Shown here piece by piece: positions 57,558 through 64,000 of a stretch of 64,000 bases of DNA. The translations under genes were made by a program, and so were the position numbers. Position 1 is the stretch's first letter; every line of letters begins with the position of its first letter. This DNA comes from Idiomarina sp. PL1-037. GTDB taxonomy: Bacteria; Pseudomonadota; Gammaproteobacteria; Enterobacterales; Alteromonadaceae. Under the pieces are notes generated by a model. That model was not told the DNA's origin. It did not search any database and saw only the letters and a list, made by a program, of their open reading frames with translations. Location of the stretch: the NCBI RefSeq assembly GCF_034422975.1, contig NZ_CP139873.1, positions 1,364,001 to 1,428,000 on the forward strand. Direction: 5' to 3'.

Positions 57558-57923
57558 ATTCCGATTATTTCAAAGTCTATTAAATGCCGCGAGCCATTGA
57601 TTTTACTGGCTTTCAAGGCAAATTCTTATTCCCTATGTCTACATTGCAAATCGATACTAAGTAGTGCTACTTTTGGTGCTACATCAATTCGGTTATGCGG
57701 ATGTAGCACTAGAGTTCTACCACGATTTTACTGAATCGGAGTCTTGATTTAAAATCGCGGTTAGAGTGCGCTCCCAAGTCCCTGAACCTTTGAATCTTAA
57801 TAACTGACAGACTTGAGTTCATTCAGCCGAAGGGGAGTCGATACTTTATACGAGCTTTTGAACGCGATACCAGCTGGGGTTTGGCCCCGTTACCATAGAC
57901 ATTTTTGTGCTGTATGATAAGGA
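57558..57923. other. Noncoding region after tRNA-Leu with inverted repeats, possible integration scar
   Basis: 366 bases with no credible gene. A perfect 10-bp inverted repeat GTGCTACATC / GATGTAGCAC (57676-57685, 57700-57709) and a further direct copy AGTGCTAC (57663-57670) resemble integrase arm sites. No terminator with a clear T-run was seen after the tRNA. A duplicate of the tRNA-Leu 3' end is not present. Confidence 0.35.
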
Positions 57924-58808
57924 TTAAGTACAAAAGTGGCCACAAAACTGATTTCTGCCGTTCTTTTTTGCTTGATAAAGTAGTCGGTCCGCAGTTTTGT
58001 AAAGTGTATCAAAATCATCGCTGAACGATGTCGCCACGCCAATACTGACCGTAACGTTCAGGCCCTGAATGTCTTCAGAGCTGAAGACCTTAAGAAGTTT
58101 CTCAGCAAATTGGCTGGCAGAATCGGTGGCGCTACTAGTCGAAAAGATGGCAAACTCTTCACCGCCTATACGAGCGGTTAAGTCGTTTTCGCGACAGTAC
58201 TTTTTAAGTAGAGCGCCAACATCGGCTATCACCTTATCGCCGACAAAATGTCCCAGCTGATCATTGATGTGCTTAAAATGATCAATATCAAGCATCATAA
58301 AAGAATAGGGTAGGTTATTGCGCTTAGCTTGCTTTATCATAGTGCGAGCGTCCGCGACGAAGGCGCGACGGTTAAGTAATTTGGTGAGTTCATCGGTTTC
58401 CGATAACTGCTTAAGTCGCTCAGCTTTATCTTCTAAGTCGTTGCGAAGGTTGATCAGTTCTTGATAAAGATCATCTCTCTTCTGAGCGGATGATATGGCC
58501 CAATAAATCGAATCTTTCTCTGCTGAATGCATTACAGCATTAACCAAAACGGGAATTTTATCTCCACTCGGAGTGTTAATGGTTAATTGTATTTCCTTGC
58601 AATGCCCTTCATGTAAAAGCAACGGCATGACAAAGCTTTCAACAATAATCTTAGAGGCTGGAGTTAATATGCTTCTTAAGCACGATAGACTTTCTGCTTT
58701 TTGCTGACAAAGCCCGTAAAAGTCCTTATTGCCATGCAGTACGTTATGGTCTTCAGCTGTGGTGACGACCAGTCCGATTGGAAAGTTATCCAGTTGTACT
58801 TTAGTCAT
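57924..58808 (-). CDS. PAS-GGDEF diguanylate cyclase
   Basis: A 294-residue cytosolic protein. An N-terminal PAS domain (about 1-110; NFPIGLVVTTAEDHNVLHGNKDFYGLC) is joined by a coiled coil (LINLRNDLEDKAERLKQL) to a GGDEF domain. The active site is GGEEF, with LLNRRAF and DIDHFKHINDQLGH; an inhibitory I-site RxxD (REND) lies 5 residues before it. It should make cyclic di-GMP. It is 6 bases downstream of the RsbQ-like hydrolase gene, replacing the RsbP phosphatase found beside RsbQ in Bacillus. Confidence 0.94.
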   Translation of the reverse strand: MTKVQLDNFPIGLVVTTAEDHNVLHGNKDFYGLCQQKAESLSCLRSILTPASKIIVESFVMPLLLHEGHCKEIQLTINTPSGDKIPVLVNAVMHSAEKDSIYWAISSAQKRDDLYQELINLRNDLEDKAERLKQLSETDELTKLLNRRAFVADARTMIKQAKRNNLPYSFMMLDIDHFKHINDQLGHFVGDKVIADVGALLKKYCRENDLTARIGGEEFAIFSTSSATDSASQFAEKLLKVFSSEDIQGLNVTVSIGVATSFSDDFDTLYKTADRLLYQAKKNGRNQFCGHFCT

Positions 58809-58814
58809 TTGTCT

Positions 58815-59639
58815 TTACTCGCTGGCGTATGTCACTTCTAAAAAACGTTTGATGTGCAGAGCAACGTCTTGAGGATGAGTCATATGTAAACAGTGGCCTT
58901 TTCCTTTTATGACCTGTAACTCACTGCCAGGTGTATGTTTTTCCATGTACTGACCCACAGATAACGAAGCTAAGGCATCGTTATCACTTTGTAATAGCAA
59001 TACCGGATGCGTATTTTCGGGAAGTATCATTCGATGGTCAGAAAAGAAAGTAGCCTTGGCAAAATTCTTAGCTGAAATTGGGTTGGTCGTGCAAAAACTC
59101 TCCGTCAGCTCATTTGTCACGGGGTGGCGCTCAGTGATTCCTGTTACCAAAGGGGCCAGGTACTCCGCCCAGCCAATATAATTTTTATCCATTAACTCGA
59201 TGAGTTCGCTTAAGTCATGCTTTTCAAAGCCACCTTGGTAACTCTGGTCAATATTCAAAAAACAAGGGGAGGGGCAAATCATAATCAGGGCGTTGATTCT
59301 GTCAGGAATGGCTCGTGTAGCAAGTAGACCTATCGTACTGCTGACGGAGTGACCTATAAAAGATACATTCTGTAGGTCGAGTACCTTGCATATATCGACA
59401 ATGTCCTGAGCATAACCTTCTAGGGAGCTGTATTTAGAGGTTGAATACTCCGCCATACTCGCTGCCCCAGAGCCGACGTAATCAAAAAGCACTAATTTGT
59501 AGTCATCGGGCAGCTCTGGTATGAGAAAACGCCACATTGTTTGATTGCAACCAAAGCCATGAGCCATCATTATGACTTTGTCGCCAGATCCAATTATGTT
59601 GACGTTATTCCGGTCAATAATATGCTCGGGGGTAAGCAT
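58815..59639 (-). CDS. RsbQ-like alpha/beta hydrolase
   Basis: A 274-residue hydrolase closely resembling Bacillus RsbQ and the plant D14/KAI2 receptors. The triad is Ser98 in GHSVSS, Asp221 (or Asp219) in QSDND and His249 in GKGHCLHM. The stretches PSPCFLN, DKNYIGWAEY and KATFFSDHR are nearly those of RsbQ. The ATG at 59639 is preferred (AAGGA upstream, RsbQ-like N-terminus) over an opening at 59699. RsbQ activates the PAS domain of RsbP during energy stress; here the partner appears to be the PAS-GGDEF protein just downstream. Confidence 0.9.
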   Translation of the reverse strand: MLTPEHIIDRNNVNIIGSGDKVIMMAHGFGCNQTMWRFLIPELPDDYKLVLFDYVGSGAASMAEYSTSKYSSLEGYAQDIVDICKVLDLQNVSFIGHSVSSTIGLLATRAIPDRINALIMICPSPCFLNIDQSYQGGFEKHDLSELIELMDKNYIGWAEYLAPLVTGITERHPVTNELTESFCTTNPISAKNFAKATFFSDHRMILPENTHPVLLLQSDNDALASLSVGQYMEKHTPGSELQVIKGKGHCLHMTHPQDVALHIKRFLEVTYASE

Positions 59640-59739
59640 GCAAATTCCTTTGTAGTGATCCAGTACTATAAATATGCCGACTGACCCGAGAGTATACAAG
59701 AAGGGAACACTACTTACTAATAAAGCCAGGTGAATCTAT

Positions 59740-61380
59740 TCAGGATTTATAGCCCTTTACTAGTTGATCGAGCTGAGTAGCTAGCTTGTTGAGCTTATTG
59801 GTCTCCTCACTGGCACTCCGAGCTCCTTGCTCCGTATTTTCTGTAATCTCCGAGATATGTAGAATATTTTTATTAATTGTTTCAGAAACACTGGTTTGCT
59901 CCTCGGCCGCACTCGCAATTTGGGCGTTCATACTATTTATTGTATTAACATCATGCTCAATGCTAGCCAAAGCAGCATCCACTAAGCGTGCTTCATCGAC
60001 CGTAGCTCCACTTCGCTCACTTATAGTATTAATCATTTTTACTGCCTTGGTAGCTCTTTGCTGTAAGCTCTCGACCATTGATCTAATTTCCTCTGTGCTT
60101 TTTTGAGTTCTACTCGCCAGCGTGCGAACTTCATCGGCTACAACAGCAAAGCCGCGGCCAGCGTCGCCCGCGCGAGCTGCTTCTATAGCTGCATTCAAAG
60201 CGAGTAAATTTGTCTGCTCAGAGATACCGCGGATTACATCTAAAACACTTCCAATATTCTCAGAGTCCCCACTCAACTCTTCTACAACGATGACCCCCTC
60301 ACTGACTTGTTCAGAGAGACTTCCAATCACTTCTATCGCTTTGCCAAGCACGCTCTTGGAGTTAGTAACTTGTTTTTCAGCTTGGCTGGCGGCATCGGAT
60401 GCTGCGCTAGCACTCGACGAGACTTCCTGTGCAGTTGCAGTCATTTCGTTCATAGCAGTTGCAACTTGATTTGTTTCAACTTGTTGCCTATCAACACCTT
60501 CTCTAGTTTCTTGCATGGTATCGTTAAGCGAAAGCACTGATTGACTTATAGTTAAAGATGATGCTCGCACTCGAGCTACTAAATCACGAACTTGATCAGC
60601 AAAAGTATTAAAAGCACTAGCTAGTCGAGCAAGTTCGTCGTCGCCTTTTACCTCTAGTCGCCGAGTTAAGTCACCGTCTCCATTTGCAATGTTATTCATT
60701 GCAGAAATTGTAGATTTCAATGGAGAAACTACACTTCTGATAATAATTAGAAACAGGAAAGCCATAGGTATCAAGGCAATTAATACCGCTGTTATTACAC
60801 GCCAAAATGTTTCCCATACCTGCTCAGAAACATGATTCATGTAAACCCCAGTCCCAATGATCCATCCCCAAGGTTCAAATGTTATAACTCGCGACATTTT
60901 AGAAGCTATTTCAGTGCTGTTGGGGAGTTCCCAAACGTAGTTAACAGTAGCACGCTCACTATTTTTAGTACGTTCTATCATTTCTTGAAAAAGGGGGGTT
61001 CCCTCGGGATCTTTAAAATCGTAAAAATTAACTTTAGACCAGTCCTCTTTAGGCAGGGATGGATCCATTATCAAGGTTCCACGCCTATCATATATAAAAA
61101 CATACTCATCCCCCTCATAATTAACCTTCAGGATCTGATTGGTAGCGTATTCCTTCGCTTCGACCTCGCTAAGTTGACCGCTTTCATATTTATCGTAAGC
61201 ATCGTTTATAAGGGCTGTAGCGACATCGTTAATGGCATCTAGCTTCTTTACTTCTCCATTGATGAGTTCGCCTCGCATGTTCACCAACATAAAAATAAAC
61301 ATAGCGACAACGCCCAATAGAGCTGTAGCACTCATAAACCAAAGTCTTAAACTTATATTTGTATTAGTGATCAGTTTCAT
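59740..61380 (-). CDS. Methyl-accepting chemotaxis protein with an sCache_2 sensor
   Basis: A 546-residue chemoreceptor with TM1 at about 10-30, a single-Cache periplasmic domain (about 35-185, with [20 protein letters not shown] and [12 protein letters not shown]), TM2 near 190-212, HAMP and the signalling bundle. The tip has [22 protein letters not shown] and [13 protein letters not shown]. No CheR-docking tail. sCache_2 receptors commonly sense organic acids. Lies next to the c-di-GMP genes. Confidence 0.95.
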   Translation of the reverse strand: MKLITNTNISLRLWFMSATALLGVVAMFIFMLVNMRGELINGEVKKLDAINDVATALINDAYDKYESGQLSEVEAKEYATNQILKVNYEGDEYVFIYDRRGTLIMDPSLPKEDWSKVNFYDFKDPEGTPLFQEMIERTKNSERATVNYVWELPNSTEIASKMSRVITFEPWGWIIGTGVYMNHVSEQVWETFWRVITAVLIALIPMAFLFLIIIRSVVSPLKSTISAMNNIANGDGDLTRRLEVKGDDELARLASAFNTFADQVRDLVARVRASSLTISQSVLSLNDTMQETREGVDRQQVETNQVATAMNEMTATAQEVSSSASAASDAASQAEKQVTNSKSVLGKAIEVIGSLSEQVSEGVIVVEELSGDSENIGSVLDVIRGISEQTNLLALNAAIEAARAGDAGRGFAVVADEVRTLASRTQKSTEEIRSMVESLQQRATKAVKMINTISERSGATVDEARLVDAALASIEHDVNTINSMNAQIASAAEEQTSVSETINKNILHISEITENTEQGARSASEETNKLNKLATQLDQLVKGYKS

Positions 61381-61620
61381 TGGGTAAATCCTATGGAGCG
61401 GAGTAAATCGCGTGTTAATTTTATGTTAACTAGCAAACTTGAGATTGCAAGCTTTTTTGAGCCGTTTTGAGCTATGGCTGCTCAGGTTTTAGGAATCGCC
61501 GATATATTTTAATATCAAGCGCTTTCATAATTTGAGCGGGAAACGTAAAGTAGTAATAATGTCGAAAAATCCAATGCGCTTTTATGTACAAAGTTAACAG
61601 TGCAGCAGATGGGGAATACT

Positions 61621-62667
61621 ATGTTTAGGATAATGATACTATTTGTTGCGTTTAGCGCATTTCTTTCCTTTTCGGTGATAGCGGAAAAGGTTTACCCCAT
61701 AATCTTAATTCACGGTTTTCAATCGCACCAACTGCAGTCTCAGCCCAATGCAAAACAAGTGGAGCTCGATGGTGCAGCTTATTGGAGTGGTGTCTGGAAG
61801 GAAAAGGCAGCAGCTCGCATTGATTGGCCATCTCACCAGCGCGTACAAGGTAAAATATCTACTGATTATGTTTGGCCTAAGCTTAGAAAGTTTTCGCGGG
61901 AAGGTCTATGTGACGCTGGTTGCATTTTGGTCACGCATTCAACCGGAGATTTAATTGCACGCTATATTCTTGAAAATCAGCGCAACTGGCTGAAAAATGC
62001 GGGTATGACGCCCCTTAACATTGTGGCTACGGTAGATTTTGCTGGAGCTGGCGGAGGTACGGAATTGGCTGATATTGCAATTAATGTCGCCAATGGAGGA
62101 GGACTGACAAACGAAGCCATGCGTTATGCGATGTCCCTATGGCTGGGAATGCCCCCCTCTGAAAAAACATTAGGGGTGCTGAACGACTTGCGCGTGGCAA
62201 ATGCTCGTCAGTTAGCACCTCTGCCAGAAGCACGCGTTCCGCGGTTGCGCTTTGTCGGTGATGCCAACGATTTTTGGAATGCTACAGCAATGTTTTTGCC
62301 GGGGCATGATGATGGTGTAGTTGCTGCTCATTCGGCTTGTGGAGCGCTTAATGCTGGTAACTTCAGTAGTTGTTCGACAGCGATGGAATTTAGTGGCCGT
62401 AAAGCACCAGTTTCCCAAGGAGTTGCTCACTTCATGGCTTATCATTACCCAGTAGCTATGGGGGCAGAATACAGTCATAGCGCAACTATTAATCGGCAAT
62501 TTAAAGGGGCGTTAGGTTCAGTTCAGCGTTCTCAAATGTTTAAAAATGGTTACCTTCTCAAGATTGTTACAGATAAAGAATCAAACTGGTTAGGGCAGGA
62601 GTATGAGTACATGAGAGGGTCGCAACGAGCCAGTATGTCCATGGTTGCATTAGAGTTGTTACGATAA
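61621..62667 (+). CDS. Secreted lipase/esterase of the alpha/beta hydrolase fold
   Basis: A 348-residue exported protein with a signal peptide cleaved near VIA-E (residue 21). The mature start KVYPIILIHGF has the HG oxyanion motif, and the nucleophile elbow is THSTGD, a variant of GxSxG with Thr first. The C-terminal half is Gly-rich with GHDDGVVAAHSACGAL and a late His in GVAHFMAYHYP. ATG 61621 follows GGGGA at good spacing; the frame is also open from a GTG at 61600. The next gene, a membrane-anchored protein, follows 15 bases later and may be a partner. Confidence 0.8.
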   Translation: MFRIMILFVAFSAFLSFSVIAEKVYPIILIHGFQSHQLQSQPNAKQVELDGAAYWSGVWKEKAAARIDWPSHQRVQGKISTDYVWPKLRKFSREGLCDAGCILVTHSTGDLIARYILENQRNWLKNAGMTPLNIVATVDFAGAGGGTELADIAINVANGGGLTNEAMRYAMSLWLGMPPSEKTLGVLNDLRVANARQLAPLPEARVPRLRFVGDANDFWNATAMFLPGHDDGVVAAHSACGALNAGNFSSCSTAMEFSGRKAPVSQGVAHFMAYHYPVAMGAEYSHSATINRQFKGALGSVQRSQMFKNGYLLKIVTDKESNWLGQEYEYMRGSQRASMSMVALELLR

Positions 62668-62682
62668 CCAATTAGGTATCTC

Positions 62683-63720
62683 ATGAAAAAAATCTTATGG
62701 ATGACGTTGGCCGGGGCTGCAAGTCTCGCAGCGCTGGTATTGTGGTTTATTATTCAATTAAATCCGTTGTCCGGTTTGGAAAAAAGCTTACCCAAAAACG
62801 ATACTCATCACTTGGACGGTAAGAAGGCATCGCAGCATAAGGGGGCGTCCTACAGTGCTGGTCATAATAATAAGCGCGATGCAGCGGAGCCAAGAGGGGG
62901 GCAGGCAGTTCATAACGCTTTGACCATACAGCGAAAGTTGTTAAGTCATCCCTCTTACTCTCAGCCCTATGGTTATGTTGGTGCTTCGTTCGAACAATGG
63001 AACAGTCCACACCCCGTAGACATCCCAATATTAGACGGCGAGGAGCATTTATCTCTACGATTAAGTCACTTTCATTATGTTTACCCAGATGCTATTAAAG
63101 GTAAAGTAGATGCGAGCGTCGGTGTCGGCAATGTCAGGCTTGAATTAATTGATGTTAGAACCGGAACAACACTGCATATACAACAAAGTAAAAGCGAGTT
63201 TTTAATACCTTTGGAATTGAACTGGCCCCGTCAATTGAGAATAAAAGCAACAGTAGAATTTGATGGAGGCAGCGAAGAGCTGAGCACTGATTTAAATGCT
63301 CATTACTCTGTCGCGACAATTAAGGCGATTAATCACGCTCGTATCAACCAACAAGATCTTGTTAGTGAAGTGACCCTGCATACTGAGAAACCGGGTATTT
63401 ATCGGTTAAGAGGCATTCTTGAAGAAGAAAAAGGAACGCGACTTGCAATTGTTACTGCAACTGAGTTTTTGGGGGCTGGCTCTCAGACTCTTATGATTAA
63501 GATACATCACAGCGTATTGCCCAATAAAACCGTAGAGTTAGCCTTGACCAACCTAGTTATTGAGAAGATGTCATCGCGCCCTGGTGAAGCCAAAAGATAT
63601 GGGCGCAGCGAGAGAATACGTTGGCCTATTGGTAAAGTTAACCAAGATAGGCTGGATCAAACGCCATACTCACCAAGTCAACAAGAGCGGCAACAGCTCG
63701 AACTTTTAAAAAAGTTGTAA
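62683..63720 (+). CDS. Membrane-anchored periplasmic protein of unknown function, lipase partner
   Basis: A 345-residue protein with one N-terminal membrane helix (about 5-27), a low-complexity basic and His-rich linker (35-75) and a beta-rich periplasmic domain with segments such as LSLRLSHFHYVYPDAIKG, VRLELIDVRTGTTL, YRLRGILEEEKGTRLA and EFLGAGSQTLMIKI. It recalls DUF4785-like proteins, unverified. Placement and topology parallel the lipase foldase Lif, but no Lif motif (RxxFDY) is seen. Confidence 0.75.
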   Translation: MKKILWMTLAGAASLAALVLWFIIQLNPLSGLEKSLPKNDTHHLDGKKASQHKGASYSAGHNNKRDAAEPRGGQAVHNALTIQRKLLSHPSYSQPYGYVGASFEQWNSPHPVDIPILDGEEHLSLRLSHFHYVYPDAIKGKVDASVGVGNVRLELIDVRTGTTLHIQQSKSEFLIPLELNWPRQLRIKATVEFDGGSEELSTDLNAHYSVATIKAINHARINQQDLVSEVTLHTEKPGIYRLRGILEEEKGTRLAIVTATEFLGAGSQTLMIKIHHSVLPNKTVELALTNLVIEKMSSRPGEAKRYGRSERIRWPIGKVNQDRLDQTPYSPSQQERQQLELLKKL

Positions 63721-63820
63721 TAACTGTGCGTTCATATTAGTCCCGTTTTGGGGCGAAGTCTGACCTATTGTTCGTTCGTATTGGTCGACAGCGCGGTAAG
63801 CCCAATAAAAGATCGCTGAT

Positions 63821-64000
63821 TCAGATGCGAGCCAGCGCACAGCATTCATCGGCAGGGCTAGGTTTACTATACCAAAAGCCTTGTATCTCATTACAACCAA
63901 TTCGACGTAGATATTCGCAACTTTCTTTGTTTTCAACGCCCTCTGCAACAACTCGGTAGCCTAACTGTTGCGCCATACTCACCATAGCGTTCACGATTGC
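63821..64000 (-). CDS. EAL-domain cyclic di-GMP phosphodiesterase (partial, C-terminus)
   Basis: The last 59 codons of a gene that starts beyond the window. VVAEGVENKESCEYL and LRRIGCNEIQGFWYSKP are the C-terminal EAL signatures (catalytic E in AEGVE, QGxxxSKP). The enzyme would degrade cyclic di-GMP, opposite to the diguanylate cyclase 5 kb away. Upstream domains cannot be seen. Confidence 0.93.
   Translation of the reverse strand, partial: AIVNAMVSMAQQLGYRVVAEGVENKESCEYLRRIGCNEIQGFWYSKPSPADECCALARI

Noticed and set aside
57301..57734. ORFs on both strands over the tRNA-Gly-Cys-Leu cluster
   Set aside because: They are translations of tRNA genes; no ribosome site and no protein-like composition.
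57871..57893. Possible duplicate of the tRNA-Leu 3' end (GGCCCCG and ACCA)
   Set aside because: Only a 7-base exact match with a gap; too weak for an att site.

Overview
The window reads as ordinary gammaproteobacterial chromosome, most like Alteromonadales and probably Idiomarina or a close relative. This rests on gene order and family recognition only; no search was run. The core backbone cspD / clpS-clpA / infA-bpt-aat / trxB / ald / lrp / ftsK-lolA-rarA-crcB-serS / tusDCB-tusE / yccA / tRNA-Ser follows the E. coli cspD-to-serS order, with bpt and ald added and cydCD absent. The uvrY-uvrC-pgsA block followed by tRNA-Gly-Cys-Leu is also the usual arrangement.

Layout. 1-1.2 kb: a partial FxsA-like tail and a GT2-GtrA fusion. 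1.2-5.6 kb: an AcrAB-type RND pump whose promoter carries an AcrR-type operator, with no regulator gene beside it. 5.6-12.8 kb: a zinc-type oxidoreductase, a cstA / CC-ending small protein / ArsA-family ATPase run, a 57-codon DUF1328 gene and an M14 peptidase. 12.8-16.5 kb: asnC-selD-mnmH, divergent from asnA. 16.5-24.3 kb: a NemR-like TetR regulator with two oxidoreductases, then a glutaredoxin-like protein, a periplasmic solute-binding-like protein, two small hydrolase-type genes, a chemoreceptor and a degenerate Fic protein.

24.3-33.3 kb is a complete 9-kb integrative element in tRNA-Pro(GGG), bounded by perfect 47-bp direct repeats. It encodes a tyrosine integrase, an AlpA-type regulator, small DNA-binding-like proteins, a primase-polymerase/helicase fusion, a repeat-rich candidate origin, a 32-residue membrane peptide, small and large terminase subunits and three unknown proteins. 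It has no capsid, portal or tail genes, so it looks like a phage satellite with its own packaging motor. It is the best candidate here for something little described.

33.3-57.6 kb is conserved housekeeping: envelope (yejM, lolA), nucleoid (yejK), proteolysis by the N-degron route (clpS, clpA, bpt, aat), chromosome segregation and repair (ftsK, rarA, uvrC), translation (infA, serS, tus genes, tRNAs) and redox (trxB). The uvrY orthologue has lost every catalytic residue of its receiver domain. 57.6-64 kb is accessory: possible integration-scar repeats after tRNA-Leu, an RsbQ-type alpha/beta hydrolase paired with a PAS-GGDEF diguanylate cyclase, an sCache chemoreceptor, a secreted lipase with a membrane-anchored partner, and the end of an EAL phosphodiesterase.

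Coordinates, motifs, repeats and promoter spacings were read by eye. Family names come from motif recognition.
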